DNA from: Glutinoglossum americanum
Lineage: Eukaryota > Ascomycota > Geoglossomycetes > Geoglossales > Geoglossaceae
DNA length: 64,000 nt
Direction of reading: 5' to 3'
Assembly (NCBI GenBank): GCA_020080175.1
Contig: JAGHQL010000039.1
Span: 62,001-126,000, forward strand
Part shown: positions 1-9,626 of the stretch, piece by piece
Layout: each line of letters opens with the position of its first letter
Numbering within the stretch: position 1 is the stretch's first letter
Translations under genes and position numbers: made by a program
Notes under the pieces: generated by a model
Databases searched by the model: none
What the model saw: only the letters and a program-made list of their open reading frames with translations
Told to the model about the DNA's origin: nothing

Positions 1-60
1 GGATTTTTACTCGTTCAACGGTCTCTCTGGTAGTCCTTCGATCTGTTTGGACAAAGGGCC

Positions 61-3000
61 ATGATGCATCCCCTCTGGAGCCGTGTCTTTACGCGTACCC
101 CATGCGGTATTCTGCTTTTCGTCGTTGCTCTCATCGCCTTTTGGCCGCGGGTTGGTGGTATCCAAGCGCCGGATGATTTGGTAAATGAGACTGTTAAGCC
201 TGAAGGAAGCCCCGAGCTGGCTGATACTAACTTGCCTGTTCTGGGGAGGGATACTGATGGAAAGATTAACTTTAAGTTTAGATGGGGAGGGTATGCTGCG
301 GGTCATCCAAACACTCTGTATATTGGGAATGTATTGACTGACTGCTTTATTCCTATTAGGGACGGAGTGCAGCACAAGAAACGACTTTTAGCACCGGTTG
401 TGGTTCCAGTTGTGGATAGTGTCCTCTGCAAAGCCTGCGCTGCTTTGATCGCCTTGAAGGCACCAAGCATAGTCGGGGGGCTGCTCGGTGGGTTACCAGC
501 AAGCCCAGTGATGGGCCCCATCCCTGATGCATGTAACGTATGCACGAGCGGTTCGTCCAGTTCTACAGCCATAGGACTCCCCGCGATTGCTTCTGCTCCG
601 CCACCTTTAAGTACTGTGGTCGGGTCCGCTCTGGCCCCTATAAGTACGGTGGTCGGGTCTATTCTAGCACCTTTGGACACTGTAGCCAGCCCTATTCTGG
701 CACCTTTGAATACCGCGGTCGGATCTGTTTTAGAACCTATGAGCGCTGTGGCTAACCTTGTTCTGGCACCTTTGAATACCGTGGTCGGATCTTCTTTAGA
801 ACCTCTGGACACTGTGGCTAACCCTCTTCTGGCCCTAATAAATGCAGTGGCTGGATCTGGCCTGGCACCTCTGAACACATTGCTCGGCCCCGTTCTGGCT
901 CCTGTGAGCGCTGCGGTCGGGTCTGCTCTCGCCCCTATTAACACCGTGGTCGGGTCTGTTCTGGCTCCTATAACCACCGTAGTCGGGTCCGTTTTGGCCC
1001 CTATAAATACCATGGCCGAACTGGCACCTTTGAACACCGTGGTTAGCCCTATTCTGGTCCCTCTAAACACAGTGGCCGGGTCTGTCCTGGCGCCCCTGAA
1101 CACGGTACTTAGTTCTGCTCTGGCTCCTATAAACACTATCGCCGGCCCCGCTCTGGCTCCTATAAATACCGTTGTCGGATCTGTTCTGATCCCTGTGGAC
1201 ACTGTTCTAGCCTCTTTGAATACCGTGGTTGGTTCTGCGCCGGCCCCCGCAAACATCGTAGTTGGATCTCTTCTGGCTCCTGTGAACACTGCTCTGGACC
1301 CTTTGAATACGGTGGTCGGTTCTGCCCTGGCCCCTGTGAATACTGCTCTAGCCCCTCTGGGTACCGCGGTTAGCTCTGCCCTAGCTCCTTTGAACACGGC
1401 GGTCGGATCTACTCTGGCCCCTGTAAACACGGTGGTCGACCCTGTTATTGCTCCTTTGAAAGCCGCGGTCAGTTCCCTTTTGGCCCTTTTGAACACCGCG
1501 GCCGTCTCTAACCTAGCGCCTTTGGATACCGTGGTCAGCTCTGTTCTTGCTCCTTTGACCGCTGTTGCTGTTCCCGTCCTGGCTCCTTTGACTACTGCTG
1601 CCGTCCCTGTTCTGGCCACTTCGAATACCGCGGCTGACCCTGCATTAGCCACTTCGAATCCTACGACCTGCCTGACATGCAATGAGGTTTCCCCTACTTC
1701 TGCTTCGGCCATTTTAAATACTACGCCCTGCTTGGCCTGCGCTGGGAGCTCACTTGTCTCTGCTTTAATTTCACCTAGCAGCCTCCAGCCATCAAACACT
1801 ATTGGATTACCTGTAACTAGCGTCCTTTGCCTGACATGCTCTACTAGCTTGAGCAAATCAGTGTTGGGTGTACCGGATATCTCACTAGGAGGCAGCTTAT
1901 GCCAGAGCTGCACGCTGCAAAGCTCTGGGATAGGTATCGCCCAGGTAACACTATCGCCGGGCTTGCCATGTTCGACATGCGTCGTCTCCACTCTAGCCAC
2001 GCCTACGTCTTCACCGGATATCTTGGGCTTATTGACATCGATCCTCGCGATGCCTTTAATAGTATCTACGCTTACAGACACGTGTCCATGCTATGCTAAG
2101 AAGGCTTCAGATACGACTCCAACCAAAATTGTCTGGTATGGGGGATGCCACAACTGTGGCATAGCACGGAGCAGCTCCGTTGTGACAGTGCTTGTCACTG
2201 TAAGTGTCACTATTACAGCAGAGAGGACTGTACGCCCATCAACCTGCCAAAGCATAGCTCTCACAAGTATTATGCCAATCGCTGTGCCGAGTTCAGTACC
2301 TCCTGAGTGTTTTCAAGTACCTGCTGGCCCTGGGTGTCTCTCAAGCCTGGCCCCGATCTTAGGGCCTGCGTCAGCGTTGCTGCCAATTAATCGCATGTCT
2401 CTTGCCCCCTCTTGTCCGTTCGGAAAGGGATGGCTGTGCCCGGAATGCCAAAGTGGGTGGTTTTGCCCTCCTCACGAATCGGTTTCACCGGAACCGTGCG
2501 TCTGTGGGACCGGTTATCCGTGTACTGACTGCCTGGGCGGCTGGTTCTGCCCACCGGCTGAGGCGGGTTTGGCCGGTCTTCTAGAGGATAATTCTATAGT
2601 GGGCCGGCCAGATGATTCGACGACTGCGTTGGGCTCGGCAGCACTTCCCCAGGTCAGTGTCTCGGTGAATGCTAACCTGACGAATTGCCCTTGTCCGGGC
2701 GATGGATATGAATGTCCTGACTGCACTGATGGTTGGTTCTGTCCTCCTGCCCTCACTCCGGCTGCTGCTTGTCTGTGCGGAACTGGCTGGGCTTGCTTGG
2801 ATTGTAAGCTGGGATGCTTTTGTCCGACTTCAACTATATCCCCTGCTTCTTTGAGTATCCCTGGATCAGCGCCTGCGCTCCTGGGAACGGCTTTTCTTAA
2901 CAGCTTAAGCTTATATCTGGTTCCTAGCGTCCAGATCCCCCCTTCTGGCCTTATCCCAGCTCCCTATTTTTTGTTGTCTTCGTTGACCAATTTGGCTTCC

Positions 3001-3246
3001 CCCGTCTCACTGCCTCCCGGTTCTGCGATTTTCTGGCCGGCATTCACACCAGGGGCCGTGCAATGGGGTCCTGAAACATCTACTTTTGCCGTGATCGTTG
3101 GTCCCGGGAATGGTGTTGTCCCTTCCGTGGCTATCACAGCAGCGAAGACAGTTTTTCCGCCTCCGTTGCGTCTCCCCGACCAAGTTTCGGGGGCTAGTCG
3201 TGTTCGAGGATTTAGGGGGATGATGGGGTGGAGGAGGGGGGTCTAG
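61..3246 (+). CDS. Secreted protein with 33 hendecad repeats and Cys-rich modules
   Basis: Single uninterrupted reading frame of 1061 residues starting at the first ATG. Residues about 14-30 form a hydrophobic stretch after a short basic start, which fits a signal peptide. Residues 184-532 are 33 tandem units, mostly eleven residues (consensus NTVVGSVLAPL). Scattered CxxC pairs (CKAC, CNVC, CLTC, CLAC, CQSC, CSTC) flank the array. Residues about 785-923 hold four modules of the form CxCGxGxxCxxCxxGWFCPP. The C-terminus is hydrophobic and Pro-rich, with no obvious GPI signal or clean membrane anchor. I do not recognise a named family. Repeats plus disulfide-capable modules suggest a cell-wall or extracellular structural or adhesive protein; that is inference. 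The opposite strand is open for 592 codons across the repeats only because the 33-bp period keeps stops out. Confidence 0.8.
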   Translation: MMHPLWSRVFTRTPCGILLFVVALIAFWPRVGGIQAPDDLVNETVKPEGSPELADTNLPVLGRDTDGKINFKFRWGGYAAGHPNTLYIGNVLTDCFIPIRDGVQHKKRLLAPVVVPVVDSVLCKACAALIALKAPSIVGGLLGGLPASPVMGPIPDACNVCTSGSSSSTAIGLPAIASAPPPLSTVVGSALAPISTVVGSILAPLDTVASPILAPLNTAVGSVLEPMSAVANLVLAPLNTVVGSSLEPLDTVANPLLALINAVAGSGLAPLNTLLGPVLAPVSAAVGSALAPINTVVGSVLAPITTVVGSVLAPINTMAELAPLNTVVSPILVPLNTVAGSVLAPLNTVLSSALAPINTIAGPALAPINTVVGSVLIPVDTVLASLNTVVGSAPAPANIVVGSLLAPVNTALDPLNTVVGSALAPVNTALAPLGTAVSSALAPLNTAVGSTLAPVNTVVDPVIAPLKAAVSSLLALLNTAAVSNLAPLDTVVSSVLAPLTAVAVPVLAPLTTAAVPVLATSNTAADPALATSNPTTCLTCNEVSPTSASAILNTTPCLACAGSSLVSALISPSSLQPSNTIGLPVTSVLCLTCSTSLSKSVLGVPDISLGGSLCQSCTLQSSGIGIAQVTLSPGLPCSTCVVSTLATPTSSPDILGLLTSILAMPLIVSTLTDTCPCYAKKASDTTPTKIVWYGGCHNCGIARSSSVVTVLVTVSVTITAERTVRPSTCQSIALTSIMPIAVPSSVPPECFQVPAGPGCLSSLAPILGPASALLPINRMSLAPSCPFGKGWLCPECQSGWFCPPHESVSPEPCVCGTGYPCTDCLGGWFCPPAEAGLAGLLEDNSIVGRPDDSTTALGSAALPQVSVSVNANLTNCPCPGDGYECPDCTDGWFCPPALTPAAACLCGTGWACLDCKLGCFCPTSTISPASLSIPGSAPALLGTAFLNSLSLYLVPSVQIPPSGLIPAPYFLLSSLTNLASPVSLPPGSAIFWPAFTPGAVQWGPETSTFAVIVGPGNGVVPSVAITAAKTVFPPPLRLPDQVSGASRVRGFRGMMGWRRGV
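610..1656 (+). repeat. 33 tandem eleven-residue (33-bp) coding repeats
   Basis: Reading the frame gives 33 consecutive units covering 349 residues. Twenty-nine units have eleven residues, one has nine and three have seven (such as NTALAPL). Consensus is [N/D/S/T]TVVGSxLAP[L/I/V]. Short units lack exactly two or four residues, so the frame is kept. Hydrophobic residues recur with an eleven-residue period while Pro breaks each unit, so this is unlikely to be one long helix. The DNA repeats are diverged, with many synonymous changes, so the array is not a recent expansion. Confidence 0.9.
2413..2829 (+). repeat. Four Cys-rich 20-21-residue modules
   Basis: Modules lie at 2413-2472, 2497-2556, 2686-2748 and 2770-2829 inside the secreted repeat protein. 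They occur as two close pairs separated by a loop of about 43 residues. Modules 2 and 3 have six Cys in the order CxC, CxxC, then GWFC. Module 1 lacks the second Cys (CPF) and module 4 has GCFC in place of GWFC. The spacing fits a small disulfide knot. I do not know a named domain with it. Confidence 0.8.
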
Positions 3247-3967
3247 CGAGGTGTATCTTCGGAAGATTTTCTAACTTCCTGGTGGTAAAGTTGGTACACT
3301 TGTTGTCTCTCTTGAGGCCCGGCGGGAGTCATGTTGTTAATATTCGGCGCTGCTTTATGTGTGGGTTTGTTTTCTATTTGACTGGGGAATGACTAGGACG
3401 AAGGCGCTTATTTGATTCAGGCCGGAATTTGTTATGTGGAGTCTCTTCTATCAATAGGCTATTAGGAGAGGGTGGAGGCAACCCGCCGAATATATTGTAT
3501 ATGGGTTCTTCGGTGGTGGATCGCGAGCACCTTGAGGGCTAGAGAGCGTGACGCTATAGATAGTGAATTCTTTTATTTAGCTATACCAATCGATACCAAT
3601 GTGGGGTATGAAAACTGTAGATAACTATTTTGTCGTGTGTACATCTACATAGATAAGCCTATAGCTATCCGACTTCGTTACCTTCTAACCACTTCTCGGT
3701 GTAAGGGAAAGGGGTGGTGGGCTTTGGCCCCTTGCCCGGCTTCCCCAGCAAGTGGTCCGGGGGCCCTCTCTTCTCAGGTATACAGATGGTACTCGGACAG
3801 GTAATTTCCGTATCCGCTTTCGCTAGCGCCCGGCCTAAGGAACAGGCGGTGAACCGGGTACCTGCAGTCGAGTTACTCCTCGCTGTGTTGTGCAGGGGTT
3901 AGAGGAGGTTAGTTAATTTTTATAGCTGGGAGGTTGGGGTTTGTGAGGAGGGCGGGTTGGAATCCTC
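3247..3967. other. Intergenic, convergent 3' ends
   Basis: This stretch lies between the stops of the converging genes 61-3246 and 3968-6289. A short open frame at 3714-3902 has no coding character I can support. I see no RNA gene, repeat or clear terminator. Confidence 0.6.
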
Positions 3968-6289
3968 TTAGAAGGGCAAAGAAAACTTACTTGTGCTATC
4001 GGCTCTGTGCCCCGCTACCTCTCTGCTCGCCTCTGGTACAAGCGAAATCCCGACCTCCTCTGGAGGGAGGCGGAAGGTTGGTTTGTTGTGGCTAGCCCTA
4101 AGATCCCTATAGCCGACTGCCCCATAGACGTTCACATTTTTGGGAGACCTTCGAGACGGGGCCTCGGCGTCAGGCTTAGGCGGCCATCGCTCCATCGAGA
4201 AGTAGACTTTGTCCCTTCGTGTGGGAGGTAGACGGTCTGCAAAGGACCAGAGCTGCGTTAAGTCTAGTTTTTTGTGTCGCTTGTCTTCGCTGTTCTCGCG
4301 AACGACCTGGGCCCTTACAAGCCCGACCACTTCTCTTTCGTTTAGCGGCATTGGTAGTCCTGCTGTGAGCGGCTTCGCAATGTCTTTGGAAGTCTGGAAG
4401 TGGGCTGTTGCGAACCTGGGGAATAGCTCGGCCACTCCTTCGCGTGTCCTGTTGAACCCCGCCCGCACAGCACGGTTGTATTCCCTGATTTTTTTTTCGA
4501 AGATTTTTGCATTCAAGTGGGACCGAATTTGGGCGAATTGCCGACCCGCTCTGAAGCCCATCAGTGAGTGATTATGTGTGATTCGGATCGTGCTAATCGA
4601 CGGAGGGGGCGGTGCTGTTGCGAGGGCCCGTAAAGCGATCCTCTCTGATTCCGAGAGCGGGATGTTCACTATATCTTGGTGATCCCGCAGGAGCACTTCC
4701 ATGTCCTGGTTCCTAGTACCGGGTCTCAAGATAGAGTCGAAGCCGGCTTGCCATGCCTCAGCGATCTTGATGAGGTGTTCCTTCGTCGGCTTATTTTTGA
4801 GCATTTTTGGTATTACTGCCAAACCAGCCACGCCCATTTCCATCGAGATATGATGGGTGATGTCCTGTTCGCTAACTTCATATACCAGTGTCCACCCAAT
4901 TGCCATTAATTGTCTTCCGAGGCTTTCCAGCTTCCCCCTTAGCACGGAGCCGCGTTGAAGTTGCGCTCCTGAAGCCAACCCAATTCCGCATATACTTGGC
5001 AAGTTGTCCTGAACTCGCTCCTCGCTCTCAACTAGTTGCGCTAACCAACCCTGTTCAGTCTGCAGCTTGACAGCACTCTGTGTGTATGCAAAGGGGTCCG
5101 ACTCATGTAGGTAAAGTGTCTCAGCGGTAGGTAGGGCGGGATTTTGTAGGGTTTGCTTCGGTTTAGGTAGTGGCACGCAGCGGTAAACCGATTCCCCGGA
5201 ATAGCGCTGTTCTTCATTCGTCGCAAAAGATCGCAAGGCAAGCTGAAGTGCAGCTCGCCGAATGCCTCTCTCGGCTGCGAGCGCCCTGAGGCTGGTTAGT
5301 CTTAACGGTTTACTGATGATCTCCGCCGGATCCCTGAGGGTTGCGTCATAAGCAGATTGCTCGAGAAGGCGATGCTCGTCATTCAATGGGTCTCTCAGTG
5401 TGTGCAGGAATTCTCGTTGGTTATCGGGACGTCGAATCGTAAAGGGAGCTTTATCTTGCTCAAGTAGGTCTTCCTTCGCATAGGACTTAGCTTCTAGGGG
5501 AGTCGGTAAACGGGAGCTGTAAGGGCGTTGCATCCGAAAGTCGTGAGGGCAGAGTCGAGGATTCTCTCTATTCAAGCGGTTCCTCTGGACGCGAACCATA
5601 GATGTCGCTTTGTAATAGAGGTCGTGACAGTAGTGAGCTTGTCTAGTCCGTATACGCTCAATCCTATCTTCCAGGGCCTTGATTTCGGACTCTAATAGGT
5701 CTTCCGTTTCACATCCCCTCACGATGGCCAATAGATTTATCTCAGCTAGGCCGAGATCATTCTTAGAGATAGAGAGAGCTGTCTCCGTATCGTCCGGAGG
5801 CCGGAGCAGATGGTCCGATGAGACATTGAGGTGGTCACCGGCTTTAGTCTCCAGCAGCGGATGTTCGTCTAGGTGCTGGAATGAATTTGGCGTGATATCT
5901 CTAGAGGATCATTAGTTATCTCTCCTATGAAATCGATACTATTAGGACAACATACTCCAGCCCCGCACAGGTATGAGCACACATTCTTGGTAAGTGTGAC
6001 AATCCGGTTGCGCCTACTAGCTATGTCGGCTCTTCTGAGAATTTGAGGGGGTTGGCACTTGATATTCGGCACCCGAAGGTGGCCCCGTAGACTAGTTCAC
6101 CTGAGTAAGGGCGATTGCGACAAGATCCGTTTCTGTAAGTGATGCTACACCCCAGAAGGTGGGAAGGATAGAGATATCCGATCCTTGGGAACAAAGAAAG
6201 GCTGCATGAGGGAAGTTGAAGCTGCTTGACAAAGGAAAAATATTTTGCTCTGGGTTAACGAAATCCGGTCGTCTTAACACAATGTGCAT
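3968..6289 (-). CDS. Conserved-looking protein of unknown function, 728 residues
   Basis: Model has three exons: 6289-6101, 6020-5956 and 5900-3968, 728 residues in all. The second intron (5955-5901, 55 bp) is textbook: donor GTATGT, branch TAACTAAT, acceptor CTCTAG. The first (6100-6021, donor GTGAAC, acceptor CATAG) is less certain, but the frame closes and gives a sensible junction (DLVAIALTQ then LVGATGL). The product has a globular-looking start, a charged helical stretch around residues 140-170 (SEIKALEDRIERIRT, possible coiled coil) and a long mixed C-terminal part without signal peptide or membrane segment. I recognise no domain. If the first intron is wrong, the gene may start at the ATG at 5984 and encode 653 residues. 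Confidence 0.6.
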
Positions 6290-6813
6290 TATCTCCCTCC
6301 ATGCTTATTCATATTCCTTAGCGTCTAGTTGGGAATATTTGGGATTGGACAGAGTCTAGTGGAGAGCGTGGATAAAGAAAACCTGAATCTTTAATTGTAG
6401 GATCGAGGATAGAGTGGCGAATACTCGGTCGACTAGTCTATTTGTAGGGTAGGTGGATCCAAGGCTATCTCCCTCTTTAGCCTTGTGTCCTTTGGAGGCA
6501 TCCGGCTTGGTTTTTATCCACACAACATACTCAATGAAAATTTGGGACTTTCATGAATAGGCAAATCGGATCAATAGAGGAATATTGGCGGTTCCGTCGC
6601 TTTTGTCCTTGCCACGGCGTACTGGTGGCTGTCCGCCGCTTTCGGAATTGTATTGTTTGAGTGCCTTACAGGTGCAACGAGACAAAGGCTCGAAGCGAGC
6701 CCTTGGTGTCCAAAACTGGTAGAGTCCACTCCTCAGGGTTCATGGCTTTATTCTATCCATAATGGGCAACCTCAAGCTTATAGCCCACTGTGGCGGATAT
6801 TTATGCTGCCTTG
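6290..6813. other. Divergent intergenic region
   Basis: Upstream DNA of two divergently transcribed genes. I see no recognisable element. An upstream exon of the next gene could lie here, because its frame is open back to 6784 directly after a CTTATAG acceptor-like site. Confidence 0.4.
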
Positions 6814-8900
6814 ATGCCCAGATATGAGCAGATTCTCCGTACTGACGTCTTGACTCAGGTAGAGGCCGCGATAGAGATGGTGAAGACACGGACACAAACC
6901 GGAGCAAAGTCTAACCCACATGGGGGGATCCAGAGGCCAGTAAGGGGATCGAAACTCAAGGTCAGCAAGGGGAAAGAAAAAGAAATGCTAGAAACCATGT
7001 CCGAGGAAGAGGAAGAGCTAGAATCGGGAGGACCAGTCCAAAACCCCCCAGGAGGTGAGATGCTCATGGAAGAGCCAGTTATGACTCCCCCGGGCGAAGA
7101 ATGGGCACCAACGCGGTACCGAGGACGGGAATTGACGCCGGTGTCTGACGCGGAATTGCGTAGAAAGCTCAAGGAGCCAAACTTTACAGGTGGTAACCAC
7201 TTTTGGCCTTCTGTGATTTTTGGGCTCGGGAGGAGATGGGTATGAGGTCAGTAAACAGCGAAGCCTTGGAGATGAGTTGAAATTAGCTAACTCTTCTCGT
7301 TCGTCGAACAGCAAGATCCAGAGAGCGGATCGGCTCATCTCGCAATGGGTTATCATTCGTGCCGAGCATGAGGCGAACCTCCCCGGAGCGCTCCCCCATA
7401 TAGACAAGCAGCTTCAGAAAGCTCGTGAAGCTCGTGCTGCCCTCGGAGACACAGAAGAAAACCATAGAGTCGGGTAAGCCTTTGTTTCTGAAGGAAGTTG
7501 CTAAGGTTAGGTACTGATTGTGCTCGTAGAGATGAAGCTAAGCGCCAACAGGTTGTCCGAGATCGTGTTAGTGTTCTAGAGCAAGCCCTCGCCAACTCAA
7601 AATTTGAGCCTGAAAGAGAGAACATTCGTGGAGCCATTGAGGAATATCGCTCTGGTCGTTTGGGTTATGTCCAGCACTACACCCTTTTCTGGGCTGGAAA
7701 GCCGGTTGATATCGCAGAAACATATACCGACTTCGCCAAGGACCGAGGGGATCGCCTTGACCGCTACGCACAAGAATACGGACCTCATTGGCTGTGGTTT
7801 GAGAACCCCCTGTGTAGTCACCCTGAGGCAAAGCCGAGGTCATCTCCCTGCGGTATTCTCAAACGAGACCTTACTTGGAATTCTCTTGGACATTTCTGGG
7901 TTACCCAAGTAAGTCCCTCCCGTAGCTGGCTTTTACTGTCTCGCGGGTGTTTGCTGAGGACGTGGCTGTGACAAACGATTAGGGTTTCTGGAAGCGTGAA
8001 GGTTGGGTACATAGAGTGATGCCCGTTGAAGCCCGTGAGATCCCTTTGGAGCTACGGGAAGGGATGCCGTCTGCGATTCAAACTCGTGACGATGGGGCCC
8101 TGTATGCGGGGGAGACCGGGCCAAGGCTGTCTTTCCGTTCGCTACTGGACTCTGGCGCGACACATCCTACACTGTTTGAAGAAGATTTTCAGCATCTTGG
8201 CATAGATACAGCCAGATACGCAGCACAGAGCATAGTCACCGTCGAGACCACGAATGGGACTGTGAGTTCCAAGGTCTATGAGCTTTTTGTGGAGGTTCTA
8301 ACTGAGTCGGGGTTGACCCTGGCTGATACATTCCTGAATTACCACCTGCCCATGTACATTGGCAGCCCCTGTCCGGTTTTCCTGATTCCGGATTGTCCTG
8401 GTCCTGTAGTGGACGAAAACGGGATCGAAGAACCCCCTCGCCTTTCTGGCATTCTGCCATTCATCGCTCCATACATTACCAGCGTTCCAGGAAGGAATGC
8501 GTTGCTCATGGGCGAAACAAGGAACGATGTTCTTGGGGCTCCAAAATTCCCACCTGAGCGCAGGTGGAGCCTTGTTCACCCCCAAGAACCCCTCGGGGAC
8601 ACAAGCGGTTGGAACAGGTTTGACGATCCGCTTATTAGATTTACGCATAACAACGGGCTGGTTGTTGATAAAGATATTCGCCCCGGCCTTTCAGAATTGA
8701 GGGTGAATGTTGGGCAACCGGATGAGAGGGTCCTGGTTCGGAGTAATGTTGAAATGAAGTGGCACGACGTCAACCCGCAACCAGAGAACACGCCAATGCA
8801 GCCATGGCAACCACCACGGCCAGGACAGCCATCGCAGCCGTGGTGCCCGCCGGACCGAGGGGGGCCGACGCATCCAAATCCCCCGGTATGGCCCTCATGA
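6814..8900 (+). CDS. Spliced gene with retropepsin-like aspartic protease domain
   Basis: At least four exons. Two introns are clear: 7474-7529 (donor GTAAGC, phases match) and 7909-7982 (donor GTAAGT). The junction between the first and second exon, near 7190-7312, is unresolved. The N-terminal part is acidic and disordered (EEEEELE), followed by a helical segment and a segment with an aromatic motif (HWLWFENP). The last exon carries LLDSGATHPTL, the Asp-Ser/Thr-Gly-Ala signature of retropepsin-type proteases, then a beta-rich stretch and a Pro-rich tail. I see no reverse transcriptase, integrase or terminal repeats nearby, so I read it as a host gene. Such single-domain proteases may derive from retroelements or from Ddi1-like ancestors; which applies here is not visible. 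Protease activity is inferred. The start is uncertain. Confidence 0.6.
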
Positions 8901-9626
8901 TAGCTCTCCTACTTTATTTCATATCATCGTATTGTGACGTGACTTTAGAGTGACGGTAGCTGAACTTGAAAGAGGCAATGATTTGGTCTAATAAATATAT
9001 TGCTCTGCTTCCCTATAGTGAGACGCTGCTGGCATCGTAAAGATGTGTGAAACTAAATGGGTAGGGTGTGTACGGGGCACAAGCCGCGACAACACTTTCG
9101 TCCTGCTAGTCAGTTCGTGAGGCTGCATGTTCCATTGCAGGTTCATGTCGGGAAAGGGAAAGGCTGATGAAGATGGGGTAAAGGAATAAGAAAATTGCCC
9201 AGGGGTTCTTTTTCGGGAAAGAGTGCCCAAAGGTACGAACTGCAAAAGCTAAACCAAAGGCCTTCGGTCAGCAGAGAATTTAGAGCCCAAAGGAACAATG
9301 GGTACTCAGCTGATGTACCACCAGGGATAGACTCACCCGCGGGCTACTAAAATCTTCGCAGAAGCGCGAAGGTCTCTTCGATCCACTTAGACAACGCATC
9401 TCCCTCTGGGGGTCTCCAAAGCCCTAGATGTTCCAATGTGAATATGAGAAGCGCAAAACTCGTAGATTTGACTCGGCCATGCGGGGGGCGCAACAGCAAG
9501 GTGAAAAGGAGAGGTGCCGGGTAACCCGTAACAACCTGAGTATTTTGCAGTCGCTATGTTGTGCACAGCGACGTAATAATCCAGACCAGCGATTCTGAAC
9601 GTCTCGGCGACGACATCATCGCCGAG
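8901..9626. other. Intergenic
   Basis: Nothing supportable between the two same-strand genes. The frame of the downstream gene stays open upstream of its ATG to a TTTTGCAG site at 9543-9550, so an additional 5' exon may exist. Confidence 0.4.

Noticed and set aside
303-2081. 592-codon open frame on the minus strand
   Set aside because: It is antisense to the hendecad array. The 33-bp period keeps one antisense frame free of stops; it has no plausible start context and its composition is a mirror of the repeat.
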